Assembly: GCF_001937195.1 (NCBI RefSeq)
Contig: NZ_MSDO01000021.1
Location: 1-64,000, forward strand
Source: Salinicola socius
Lineage (GTDB): Bacteria > Pseudomonadota > Gammaproteobacteria > Pseudomonadales > Halomonadaceae
DNA: 64,000 nucleotides
Reading direction: 5' to 3'
Under the pieces are notes generated by a model. The model ran no database searches and had not been told where the DNA came from. It saw only the letters and a program-made list of their open reading frames with translations. The translations under genes were made by a program, and so were the position numbers. This document shows, piece by piece, positions 8,326 to 16,486 of this stretch (within the stretch, counting starts at the first letter, position 1; every line of letters starts with the position of its first letter).

Positions 8326-10107
8326 ATGGCATTCATGAACCCACCTCTCGCTCCCATCGACAACTCCTTCCTCAAGGAGATCGTCGCCCGTCGCGATCTG
8401 AGCGTGCATTTTCAACCGATCGTTTCCGTCGCGACCGGCCACATTCTGGCTTACGAGGCCTTGTCTCGCGGCCCGCGGGATTCGCCCTACGCGAATCCGA
8501 TCCCGATGTTTCGGGCGGCCCGCGAATGCGGCCTGCTTGCCGCGCTGGAGTGCGGGTGTCGAGAACGGGCGATCGAAAGCTGGGTGGACACCGGCCTTGG
8601 CGAGCTTCTGTTCCTCAACGTCAGTCCGGAAATTCTGATCGACCCAGAGGATCTCGGCGACAGGGCGCTGGCGCTGCTGCAGCAGCACGGTCTCTCGCCG
8701 GCCCGCCTCGTCATCGAGATCACCGAACAGTCGCCGGGGATCGACCCCGACCTGATGGCCGAGGCTGCCCGCAACTATCAGGCGATGGGGTTCTCCATCG
8801 CGCTGGACGATCTGGGAGACGGGTACGCCGGCCTGCGACTTTGGTCCCAGCTCAATCCGGACTACGTCAAGCTGGATCGCCACTTCGTCAGTCGTCTTGA
8901 CGAGGATCGCGTCAAGCTCCGGTTCGTCCGCTCCATCATCGATATCGCACACAGCATGGACAGTCGTGTCATCGCGGAGGGGGTGGAGCGGGAGGGGGAG
9001 CTGGATACGCTTCTCGAGCTGGGCGCGGATTATTGCCAGGGGTGGTTGTTCGCGCGCCCCGATGCCGCTCCCCAACGGATACGCGAGGCGCTCGAGGCCC
9101 GGCTCGCTTCGCTGGCCGCCAACCGTCGACCGGCCACCGCCGCGACAGAGATCCAGCGCCTCAGCGTGCCTCTGCCTGCGCTGGATGCCGACCTCTGCGT
9201 GGCGGAGGCGTCCGAGCGCTTCAGCCGTCTGCCGCATGCCAACGCGCTGGCGGTCGTCGATGGCAGGAGCCGGCCGATCGGTATCCTGGGGCGTCAGCAG
9301 CTCATGGCGCTGCTCGGCAAACGCTTCGGGTTCGATCTTCACGGTCGTCAGCCCATCACCAAGGTGATGCGGACCCAGGCGCTCTGTGTGGAGGCCCACG
9401 AGCCGCTGGAGCGGGTCTCGCGCAAGGTGACGGGGCGCGAGGAGGCGTCCCGGGACGAGGATTTCATCATCACCGACGGTGGCCGCTATCTGGGCATGGG
9501 ACACGTCATCAACCTGCTGCAACTGTTCACCGAACAGCAGGTTCAACTGGCGCGACAGGCCAATCCATTGACCCAGTTGCCCGGCAACCGCCCCATCAGG
9601 GTGGCACTGGAACACTATCAGCGTCAGGCGCGGGGCTTCGTCGCCTGCTATCTGGATCTCGACAATTTCAAGCCCTTCAATGACCGGTTCGGTTACGCCC
9701 TGGGGGATCGAATGATCCTTGCGCTGGCGAATCTGGTGAGCAGCGAACTGGGGCGGGAGGACTTTCTGGGCCATCTCGGCGGCGACGATTTCATACTGCT
9801 GCTGGATGACGGGAAGAATCTCCACCGTCGGCTGGCCGGTATACAACAACGCTTCATCGTCGAGAGTCATGCGCTGGTTCCCGCCGACGCCAGAGCGGAA
9901 GGTGGCTTTCATGCCAAGGATCGTTACGATCAATGGCGTTTCTTCCCGCTGGTCCGCCTGTCGATCATCGCGCTTCGCGTCGGTGCCGAGGCCAGGGTCG
10001 AGAGCTTCGGCGATCTCTGGAGTCACTTCAAGCCGGCAGCCAAGCGCGCCGGCAACGGCCGGGTCGTGGTGAGGCTAGACTGCCGTTCGGCACCGGTCGG
10101 GGAGTGA
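8326..10107 (+). CDS. EAL-CBS-GGDEF cyclic-di-GMP signalling protein
   Basis: The product is 593 residues. The N-terminal EAL domain (about 20-260) keeps the signature YEALSR near 42, LFLNVSPE, VIEITEQ, ALDDLGDGYAGL, YVKLDRHF and VIAEGVE, so c-di-GMP phosphodiesterase activity is plausible. A CBS-pair-like region (about 280-405; PITKVMRTQALCVEAHEPL) may bind an adenine nucleotide. The C-terminal GGDEF domain has GGDDF near 484 instead of GGDEF/GGEEF, so cyclase activity is doubtful and it may act as a GTP sensor. There is no membrane segment, so it should be cytosolic. ATG 8326 or 8335 could be the start; neither has a clear ribosome-binding site. Two TGTGTCAT repeats (8293-8300 and 8304-8311) lie in the promoter region. 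Confidence 0.9.
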   Translation: MAFMNPPLAPIDNSFLKEIVARRDLSVHFQPIVSVATGHILAYEALSRGPRDSPYANPIPMFRAARECGLLAALECGCRERAIESWVDTGLGELLFLNVSPEILIDPEDLGDRALALLQQHGLSPARLVIEITEQSPGIDPDLMAEAARNYQAMGFSIALDDLGDGYAGLRLWSQLNPDYVKLDRHFVSRLDEDRVKLRFVRSIIDIAHSMDSRVIAEGVEREGELDTLLELGADYCQGWLFARPDAAPQRIREALEARLASLAANRRPATAATEIQRLSVPLPALDADLCVAEASERFSRLPHANALAVVDGRSRPIGILGRQQLMALLGKRFGFDLHGRQPITKVMRTQALCVEAHEPLERVSRKVTGREEASRDEDFIITDGGRYLGMGHVINLLQLFTEQQVQLARQANPLTQLPGNRPIRVALEHYQRQARGFVACYLDLDNFKPFNDRFGYALGDRMILALANLVSSELGREDFLGHLGGDDFILLLDDGKNLHRRLAGIQQRFIVESHALVPADARAEGGFHAKDRYDQWRFFPLVRLSIIALRVGAEARVESFGDLWSHFKPAAKRAGNGRVVVRLDCRSAPVGE

Positions 10108-10236
10108 ACGATCGGCGTGCCTTGGCGTCTTAGTCACAGCTCTGTCACAACGGACTGTCAGGGTGTCGCGACGGGATGGCAAGGAACGTCTCCCGATCCA
10201 GAACACGATTCCATACACGACCCACGGGAGGGAACC

Positions 10237-10539
10237 ATGGAACTCAAGGAACTCGAACACTATCAGCGACATCACGAAAGCTTTGAAATTCGTGTCATCG
10301 CCCATGCCGGCAGTCGCTACTATCAAGTCATGCTGGAACCGGAAGACGGATCCACGCAGGTGTTGACTCGACGCGGCAAGCCGATGCTGTTTCGCGCGCT
10401 CGACGATGTCTACGGCGAGTTGAAGCGTGCAGGTATCCATCGTGCCTATCTGGTTCAGCAGGTGGCCAATGACGAGATCGTCGGGCATGAACCGCACTAT
10501 CACGATCCGCTGCTGTCGCGAATGCCTCTGGTGTTCTGA
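10237..10539 (+). CDS. Small uncharacterised protein (100 residues)
   Basis: The 100-residue product begins MELKELEHYQRHHESFEIRV and ends in a His-rich segment (GHEPHYHDPLL). It looks like a small alpha/beta domain with no signal peptide or membrane helix. ATG 10237 has an excellent GGGAGGG site 6 nt upstream, and codon use fits the surroundings, so I consider it real. The central LTRRGKPMLFRALDDVYGELKRAGI pattern recalls small domain-of-unknown-function proteins common in pseudomonads and halomonads. I assign no function. It stands alone between the c-di-GMP gene and the converging photolyase gene. Confidence 0.75.
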   Translation: MELKELEHYQRHHESFEIRVIAHAGSRYYQVMLEPEDGSTQVLTRRGKPMLFRALDDVYGELKRAGIHRAYLVQQVANDEIVGHEPHYHDPLLSRMPLVF

Positions 10540-10773
10540 TCTCGACAGGTTTCTCGGCGCGATCTTCCATTCACCCACATCGTTTCCCTCCGGCGAGTCG
10601 ACTAGTGACTTGCCCCGTCATGGAGGGAAGTTTGTCTCCCGCCCTTGTCTCTGTTCTTGCCGGTGCTTCCTCTTGCGTTGATTCTCTCGTGGGGGCAGCT
10701 GTCAGCACCCGTTTGCTGATAGTCAGCGCCTTCCTCCCCGATGCCGCATGCCGGTAGCCACTGATTCCTTGCC

Positions 10774-12348
10774 TCAGCGACGTTCATAACCCTCGGCGTG
10801 ATCGCCCTTGCCGTAAGGGGCCTCGAAGTGAACCGAACGCAGGAATCGATCGGCCTGGTCGAGAATGGCCTGGCGTTTGTCCTGCCGCATTCGATCCCAG
10901 CTGCCGTAGATGAGCTTCATGCGATGGTTGCCGCCCAGGCGTTCGCGGTGACGCTGCAGAAAATGCCAATACAGGCTGTTGAAGGGGCAGGCGTTTTCGC
11001 CGGTGACCTGCTTGACGGCATAGCGGCACTGACGGCAGTGATCCGACATGCGATCGATATATTTTCCCGACGCACAGTAGGGTTTGGAACCGAGATAGCC
11101 ACCGTCGGCGTAGAGGGTCATGCCCAGCGTATTGGGCAGCTCGACCCATTCGAAGGCATCGACGTAGACCGCCAGGTACCAGTCGCAAAGTGCGGCCGGG
11201 GATACGCCGCAGAGCAACGCGAAGTTGCCGGTAATCATCAGCCGTTGGATGTGATGGGCGTAGGCGTTGTCACGGGTCATCTCCAGTGCCCGCCGCACGC
11301 AGCGCAGATCGGTCGTCGCGGTCCAGTAGAAATCGGGTAGTCCCCGCAGCGCCTCGAGGTGGTTTTGACGTTTGTAATCCGGCATGCGCTGCCAGTAGAT
11401 ACCGCGGACGTATTCGCGCCAGCCCAGAATCTGGCGCACGAATCCTTCGACGGCGTTGATTGGCGCGGTACCTTGATGCCATGCCGTTGCAGCTGCTTCG
11501 CAGACTTCACGGGGAGAAAGCAGCCCGATATTCATCGCGGCGGAGAGACGCGAATGAAACAGCCAGGGTTGCTCGTCGCTGATCGCATCCTGATAGGTGC
11601 CGAAATCGGGCAGCGCGTGAGCGATGAAATGACGTAGATCGCTCAGTGCCTGACGCCGGGTCACTGCCCAGTTGAAATGGGTCAGCGTGCCGAAGTGTTC
11701 GCCGAAATGCGCCTCTACCAGCGCCATCACCTCGTGGGTGATGTTGTCCGGCCGGTGACGGGGGGGCGGAGGGAATTCCAGCCCTCTTTCGACCGGCTGT
11801 CGGTTGTCATGATCGAAATTCCACTGACCGCCGGCGGGTTCGTTCTTCTCCATCAGCAGTCCGGTCCGTTTGCGCATCTGACGGTAGAAGTCCTCCATCC
11901 GGAAGCGCTTGCGCCCGTCGAGCCACTTGCCGAACTCGGCAACCGAGCAGTAGAAACGCGAATCCTCGTAGAGCCGCCAACGTGTGCCGCGATCCTGGAT
12001 GCGTTCGAGCAACCGCCATTCGCCGGGATGCGTCACCCGGATCTCGTCGCAGCGGTAGGCATCGGCAAGCCGCTCGGCTTCCTGTAGCAGGTCCTGACGA
12101 TTGTCATCGTCGTCGAGCGCGCTGTAGTGGACCTGATACCCTTTGTCGCGCAGGGTATCGGCGAAGTGGCGCATCGCCGACAATATCAGCACGATCTTCT
12201 GGGGGTGGTGGGGGACATAGTCTCCCTCTGCCTTTACCTCGCAGAGAGCGACCACGGCATTGGGCGGGGCGGTGGCGAGGAGTTCCAGCTCCTCGCTCAA
12301 CTGATCACCCAGAATCAGGATTAGCGGACGCGACATGAAGTTATCCAT
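10774..12348 (-). CDS. Iron-sulfur cryptochrome/photolyase (FeS-BCP, PhrB-like)
   Basis: A flavin-dependent DNA repair or light-sensing protein of the FeS bacterial cryptochrome/photolyase group, whose characterised members repair (6-4) photoproducts. The product is about 524 residues. It begins with the Rossmann-like antenna domain (RPLILILGDQLS) and has the group's C-terminal FAD domain (GWREYVRGIYWQRMPDY, THHIQRLMITGNFALL-type helices). Four cysteines near 350, 437, 440 and 453 (LRC; HCRQC; ACPF) correspond to the [4Fe-4S] ligands of this group. Two Met starts are possible, 12348 and 12336 (MSRPLILIL); neither has a strong ribosome-binding site. It is divergent from hemH. Confidence 0.9.
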   Translation of the reverse strand: MDNFMSRPLILILGDQLSEELELLATAPPNAVVALCEVKAEGDYVPHHPQKIVLILSAMRHFADTLRDKGYQVHYSALDDDDNRQDLLQEAERLADAYRCDEIRVTHPGEWRLLERIQDRGTRWRLYEDSRFYCSVAEFGKWLDGRKRFRMEDFYRQMRKRTGLLMEKNEPAGGQWNFDHDNRQPVERGLEFPPPPRHRPDNITHEVMALVEAHFGEHFGTLTHFNWAVTRRQALSDLRHFIAHALPDFGTYQDAISDEQPWLFHSRLSAAMNIGLLSPREVCEAAATAWHQGTAPINAVEGFVRQILGWREYVRGIYWQRMPDYKRQNHLEALRGLPDFYWTATTDLRCVRRALEMTRDNAYAHHIQRLMITGNFALLCGVSPAALCDWYLAVYVDAFEWVELPNTLGMTLYADGGYLGSKPYCASGKYIDRMSDHCRQCRYAVKQVTGENACPFNSLYWHFLQRHRERLGGNHRMKLIYGSWDRMRQDKRQAILDQADRFLRSVHFEAPYGKGDHAEGYERR

Positions 12349-12350
12349 AA

Positions 12351-12378
12351 CTTATACACATGATGTTGATCGTATAAG
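12351..12378. promoter_or_regulatory. Inverted repeat CTTATAC-N14-GTATAAG between photolyase gene and hemH
   Basis: CTTATAC (12351-12357) and its exact reverse complement GTATAAG (12372-12378) flank 14 bp in the 98-bp divergent gap. It may be an operator for a light- or stress-responsive regulator, or two back-to-back -10-like elements. No regulator gene is adjacent in this window. Confidence 0.4.
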
Positions 12379-12446
12379 ATGATCGGGTAAGTGCAAGCGG
12401 CGATGGTAGAATTTCGTCAAAAGATGGCAGGTAAAGGAGTGGTGTT

Positions 12447-13430
12447 ATGGCGGCCCGTTATGGAGTGCTGCTGGTCAATCTGGGAACGCCCGAGGCGCCC
12501 ACGCCCAAGGCCGTGAGGCAGTATCTCGGTGAATTTCTTGGCGATCCCCGGGTCATCGACGCACCGCGCTGGCTGTGGTGGCCGATTCTGCACGGCGTCA
12601 TTCTGCGTATCCGTCCGCCGAAGGTCGCCAAGGCCTACGCCTCGGTGTGGCAAGAGGAGGGCTCTCCGTTGCTGGCGATCGGGCGGCGCCAGCAACGAGC
12701 GCTGCGTGAACGTCTGGCAACTCAGCATGGCGAACCGGTGCCGGTGGAATTGGCGATGACCTACGGCAAGCCCAGCATGGAAGAGGCCGGACTCAAGCTG
12801 CGTGAGTCGGGTGTCGAGCGGATCCTGGTGGTGCCGCTTTATCCACAGTTTTCACGCACGACCACGGGGGCCGTGTTTCAGCGGCTGGCCAAGGCGCTCG
12901 AGCCCTGCCCGCACCTGCCGGAGCTGCGCTTCGTACGCGATTATCATGACCACCCCGACTACATTGCGGCACTGGCAGCCAGCGTTCGCCAGCACTGGGA
13001 GACCCAGGGCGACCGCGGTCGGCTGCTGATGTCCTATCACGGTATCCCCAAGCGCTACGTCGATAACGGTGATCCTTACGCCAGACACTGCCAGAAGACC
13101 AGCCAGTTGCTGGCCGAAGAGCTGGGGCTGGGCGAGGGCGAGTGGTTTCAGAGCTATCAGTCGCGGTTTGGCCGTGAAGAGTGGCTCAAACCCTATACCG
13201 ACGAGACGCTGAAGGGGTGGGGCGCGGACAAGACGGAGTGTGTCGACGTCATCAGCCCGGCTTTTGCGGCGGACTGCCTGGAGACGCTGGAAGAGATCGA
13301 TGCCGAGAACCGTGAATACTTCCAGCAAGCCGGGGGCGGACGCTACCGCTATATTCCCGCGCTCAACGACCGCCCTGAGCACGTCACGATGCTGGCCAAT
13401 CTGGTCGAACAGCACACCGCCGGCTGGTGA
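12447..13430 (+). CDS. hemH: Ferrochelatase
   Basis: Inserts Fe2+ into protoporphyrin IX as the last step of protoheme synthesis, at the inner face of the cytoplasmic membrane. The product is 327 residues and full length: YGVLLVNLGTPEAPTPKAVR at the N-terminus, then VVPLYPQFSRTTTGAVF, the catalytic-histidine segment LMSYHGIPKRYVDNGDPY near 190-210, and FQSYQSRFGREEWLKPYT. AAAGGAG lies upstream of ATG 12447. A position beside a photolyase gene is common in related bacteria and makes sense because protoporphyrin is a photosensitiser. A hairpin overlaps its stop codon, and phaG converges 27 bp away. Confidence 0.96.
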   Translation: MAARYGVLLVNLGTPEAPTPKAVRQYLGEFLGDPRVIDAPRWLWWPILHGVILRIRPPKVAKAYASVWQEEGSPLLAIGRRQQRALRERLATQHGEPVPVELAMTYGKPSMEEAGLKLRESGVERILVVPLYPQFSRTTTGAVFQRLAKALEPCPHLPELRFVRDYHDHPDYIAALAASVRQHWETQGDRGRLLMSYHGIPKRYVDNGDPYARHCQKTSQLLAEELGLGEGEWFQSYQSRFGREEWLKPYTDETLKGWGADKTECVDVISPAFAADCLETLEEIDAENREYFQQAGGGRYRYIPALNDRPEHVTMLANLVEQHTAGW

Positions 13431-13439
13431 AGCCGGCGG
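13417..13439. terminator. Hairpin over the hemH stop codon, possible bidirectional terminator
   Basis: CCGCCGGCT (13417-13425) pairs perfectly with AGCCGGCGG (13431-13439) across a 5-nt loop that contains most of the hemH TGA. It lies between convergent hemH and phaG. No T tract follows on either strand, so termination is only a possibility. Confidence 0.4.
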
Positions 13440-13457
13440 CGGGTGGCGCTTGGCTCG

Positions 13458-13850
13458 TCAAGGCAGTGGGGAGTCGCCCTGCGGAGCTTCCTCGACGGCA
13501 TGCTTGGGTTTTTCGCTTTCCAGTTCCACCGGATTGCCGCGCGTGCGGGGATCCGGCTTCAGCTTGTGGTGCAGGGCGCTCTTGGCCAGCATGTGGGCCG
13601 ACACGGGCGCGGTGATGAAGGCGAAGATGGTGATCAGCAGCTCCTGGATGATCGGGCCATCTTCGCGGCTGAAATAGATCAGCGAGCCGATCAGCGTGCA
13701 GCCGACGCCGAGCGTGGTCGTTTTCGAGGGGCCGTGAAGACGCATGTAGAAGTCCTTCAGATGCGTCAGGCCCAGCGAGCCGATAAAGGCAAATGCCCCT
13801 CCGGCGATGAGCATGAAGGCGATCACGCCTTCGATAATCGTCTCTAGCAT
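13458..13850 (-). CDS. phaG: Mrp/Pha-type cation:proton antiporter subunit G
   Basis: The small membrane subunit of the multi-protein monovalent cation/H+ antiporter. The 130-residue product has three hydrophobic helices (about 5-28, 45-62, 68-92) and the family pattern HLKDFYMRLHGPSKTTTLG. It has a longer charged, Pro-rich C-terminal tail than typical MnhG proteins. ATG 13850 has a GGAGG site 6 nt upstream; the same frame is open much further, but that part is only the antisense shadow of phaF. It is the last gene of the operon, 11 bp after phaF. Confidence 0.93.
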   Translation of the reverse strand: MLETIIEGVIAFMLIAGGAFAFIGSLGLTHLKDFYMRLHGPSKTTTLGVGCTLIGSLIYFSREDGPIIQELLITIFAFITAPVSAHMLAKSALHHKLKPDPRTRGNPVELESEKPKHAVEEAPQGDSPLP

Positions 13851-13861
13851 CGTCACGCCTC

Positions 13862-14131
13862 CTATTCGATGATGTCGCCGCGAAGCAGATACTTGCAGAT
13901 GGCGATGGTGCTGACGAAGCCCAGCATCGCGATCAGTAGCGCCGCCTCGAAGTAGTCCTTGTTGTTGACCCAGATCCCGAACAGCACGATCAGCGCGATC
14001 GAGTTCATGTACATGGTGTCCACCGCCAGAATGCGATCCGGCAGACTGGGCCCGACCACGGCACGATAGAAGTTGAGCAAGATGGCAGCGCAGAACAGCG
14101 CCAGCGCGATCCACAGAGCCATATCGATCAT
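13862..14131 (-). CDS. phaF: Mrp/Pha-type cation:proton antiporter subunit F
   Basis: The product is 89 residues with three transmembrane helices and the typical MnhF segment YRAVVGPSLPDRILAVDTMYMNSIALIVL. It is a component of the inner-membrane antiporter complex. Its ATG overlaps the end of phaE by 4 bp, which implies translational coupling. Confidence 0.93.
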   Translation of the reverse strand: MIDMALWIALALFCAAILLNFYRAVVGPSLPDRILAVDTMYMNSIALIVLFGIWVNNKDYFEAALLIAMLGFVSTIAICKYLLRGDIIE

Positions 14132-14625
14132 GATTCGAAGATCTCCAGCAGAGGGCGCTCGTAGCGCTGGTGAATGTCATCGATCAGGGCGTTGATGTCG
14201 CCCACGTCCAGGGCGTGAATCAGCAGCGTCCTGCCATCCAGACGTAGATGCGCCGAAACCGTACCAGGCGTCATGGTAATGGTGCTGGCCAGGATGGTGA
14301 TCGGAAAGTTCCCCTTCAGCGTCAGCGGGTATTCGACGAAGGCCGGACGCATCCGGCCGCGGGGGTCGAGGATCAGCTTCGAGACCTGAAGGTTGGCGGT
14401 CACGATATCGCCCAGCACGCGGAAGACGTAGCCAACCAGCTTCAACGGCCGCTTGATGGTCGGCTGGCGCTCCCAGAAAGGGCGACAGATCATCGGAATC
14501 AGGATCGCCAGCAAGCCGCCGAGAATCCATTGCCCCAACGCAACGCTTTGCTGCAGCATCAGCCAGACCACCAGCAACAGCAGTGAAAGCACTGGCATCG
14601 GCAGCCAGCGAGTGGGAGGAATCAT
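14128..14625 (-). CDS. phaE: Mrp/Pha-type cation:proton antiporter subunit E
   Basis: The product is 165 residues. Two or three N-terminal helices (about 8-45) are followed by a soluble domain with FVEYPLTLKGNFPITILASTITMTPGTVSAHL, the core MnhE signature. It overlaps phaD by 4 bp upstream and phaF by 4 bp downstream. MrpE subunits are needed for complex assembly and normal activity in characterised systems. Confidence 0.94.
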   Translation of the reverse strand: MIPPTRWLPMPVLSLLLLVVWLMLQQSVALGQWILGGLLAILIPMICRPFWERQPTIKRPLKLVGYVFRVLGDIVTANLQVSKLILDPRGRMRPAFVEYPLTLKGNFPITILASTITMTPGTVSAHLRLDGRTLLIHALDVGDINALIDDIHQRYERPLLEIFES

Positions 14626-16136
14626 GAGTCACCTCCGGCAACATTGCGGGACAGGATCGCCTCGACGTAGGCGCTTTGATCGAGCAACTGCGTGGCACTG
14701 GCATCGGTGAATCGAGTGATCGGGCCGGCCAGGATCGACAGCACCGGTGATGCTCCGATCAACAGGATCAGTCCGGCCAGCATCGCCGGTTTCAGTCTGG
14801 GGCCGTCGCTATCGCCGCGTCCCGCCTTCCAGAACACGGTCGAACCGCTGCGCGCCATCGCGATGAGGCCGGCGAAGCTCGAGAGCAGCAGCAGCGACCA
14901 CAGCCAGGGCTGCTCGTCGGGGCGTGCCGAGTCGAGCAGCAGTGCCTTGCCGATGGCGCCCGACAGTGGCGGCAGACCGATGACCGTGACCGCGCCGACG
15001 AAGTAGAACAGTCCCAGCAGCGCCGGCTGGGTGACGCCGCGACCGGGCACGATGCGCGCGCCGGCCTTGCCGCGCTGTTCTCCGATCGCGTCGGCCAGCA
15101 GGAACAGACCACCGCTGACCAGCGTGGTGTGGATCATGTAGTAGAGCAGGGCGGCGATGGGGGCTTCACGATTCATGCTGACGCCGACCAGCAGCGTCCC
15201 CACCGAGATCAGGATCAGATAGGCCACCTGGTTACGCAGATCGCGCGCCGAAAGGACGCCCAGACCGCCGAGTGCCAGCGTGGCCAGCGCGAACCACCAG
15301 AGCCACGGCTGAACGAAGTTGGCGAGTTCGCCGGCGCCGTTTCCGAAGATCAGCGTGTAGATCCGGAGAATGGCGTAGATGCCCACCTTGGTCATGATCG
15401 CGAATAGCGCCGCCACCGGTGCCGGCGCGCTACTGTAGGCGCGTGGCAGCCAGAAGTAGAGCGGCAGGATCGCGGCCTTGAGCCCGAACACCACCAGCAG
15501 CAGAAACGCGCCGGCCTTGACCAGACCGAGCCGGTCGGGATCGAGCGCGGCCACTTTCTGCGACATGTCGGCCATGTTGAGCGTGCCGGTGGTGCCGTAG
15601 AGCACGCCGAGGGCGATCAAGAACATCGCCGACCCGGCCAGGTTCAGCGCCACGTAGTGGAAGCCCGCCTGGGTACGATCCTTGCCGCCGCCGTGCATCA
15701 GCAGCGAGTAGGAAGCGATCAGCAGCACTTCGAAGAACACGAACAGGTTGAAAATGTCGCCGGTCAGAAAGGCGCCGTTGATTCCCATCAACTGAAGCTG
15801 GAACAGGCCGTGGAAATTGCTGCCTTTGCGATCATCGCCGGCGCAGGCATAGGTGACGGCGCCCAGGGCCAGAAAACTGGTCAGGCAGACCATCAGCGCG
15901 GAGAGTCGATCGAGTACCAGAATGATACCGAAAGGCGGTTGCCAGTCGCCCAGCGCATAGTAGGTGATCCCATCGCTGTCGCTCTGGACTACCAGCATGG
16001 CGCTGACGATCAGCAACGCGGCCGTACTGATCAGCGCGATCGCCCGTCTGGGCAACACGATCGAATCACGCCTGACCAGCATCAGCAATCCGCTCAGCAG
16101 CGGCAGAAGAATCGGGAGAATGATCAGGTGGTGCAT
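14622..16136 (-). CDS. phaD: Mrp/Pha-type cation:proton antiporter subunit D (NuoN/M-like)
   Basis: A 504-residue, roughly 14-helix protein of the proton-translocating NADH dehydrogenase ND2/4/5 family. Segments such as FNLFVFFEVLLIASYSLLMHGG and LPLYFWLPRAYSSAPAPVAALFAIMTKVGIYAI carry the conserved Glu and Lys residues of the ion path. It works with the A subunit in cation/proton exchange driven by the proton gradient. Its ATG shares a base with the phaC stop (TGATG). Confidence 0.95.
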   Translation of the reverse strand: MHHLIILPILLPLLSGLLMLVRRDSIVLPRRAIALISTAALLIVSAMLVVQSDSDGITYYALGDWQPPFGIILVLDRLSALMVCLTSFLALGAVTYACAGDDRKGSNFHGLFQLQLMGINGAFLTGDIFNLFVFFEVLLIASYSLLMHGGGKDRTQAGFHYVALNLAGSAMFLIALGVLYGTTGTLNMADMSQKVAALDPDRLGLVKAGAFLLLVVFGLKAAILPLYFWLPRAYSSAPAPVAALFAIMTKVGIYAILRIYTLIFGNGAGELANFVQPWLWWFALATLALGGLGVLSARDLRNQVAYLILISVGTLLVGVSMNREAPIAALLYYMIHTTLVSGGLFLLADAIGEQRGKAGARIVPGRGVTQPALLGLFYFVGAVTVIGLPPLSGAIGKALLLDSARPDEQPWLWSLLLLSSFAGLIAMARSGSTVFWKAGRGDSDGPRLKPAMLAGLILLIGASPVLSILAGPITRFTDASATQLLDQSAYVEAILSRNVAGGDS

Positions 16137-16486
16137 CAGGACTTCTCCTCCTTCGACTCTTCGGCACGCTGGTCGTTGACCTGGTCGCTGCCCTGATCAC
16201 CACGCACGCGCATTGCCAGGATCACCGAGAACGCGGTCATCGCGAAGCCGATCACGATAGCCGTCAGCACCAGGGCCTGGGGCAGCGGATCGGCGTAGTG
16301 GGTGACGCCGTCCTGCATCACTGCGGCCCCGTTGGTGGTCAGGCCGCCGGTGGAGAAAAGGAACAGGTTGACCGCATAGGAGAGCAGTGTCAGTCCCACG
16401 ACCACGGGGAAGGTGCGCCCGCGTAGCGCCAGATAGAGGCCGCTGGCCGCCAGAAAGCCGGTCACGGTGGCAAAGAGCGCTTCCAT
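16136..16486 (-). CDS. phaC: Mrp/Pha-type cation:proton antiporter subunit C (NuoK-like)
   Basis: The 116-residue product has three helices and NuoK similarity (VVGLTLLSYAVNLFLFSTG, DPLPQALVLTAIVIGFAMTAFSVIL). Its acidic C-terminal tail carries Lys/Glu-rich residues. Stop/start codons share one base with phaAB upstream and with phaD downstream. Despite the symbol it is unrelated to polyhydroxyalkanoate synthase PhaC. Confidence 0.94.
   Translation of the reverse strand: MEALFATVTGFLAASGLYLALRGRTFPVVVGLTLLSYAVNLFLFSTGGLTTNGAAVMQDGVTHYADPLPQALVLTAIVIGFAMTAFSVILAMRVRGDQGSDQVNDQRAEESKEEKS

Noticed and set aside
8109-8375. 88-codon minus-strand frame across element B
   Set aside because: It consists mostly of the repeat element and its inverted ends, with no start signal.
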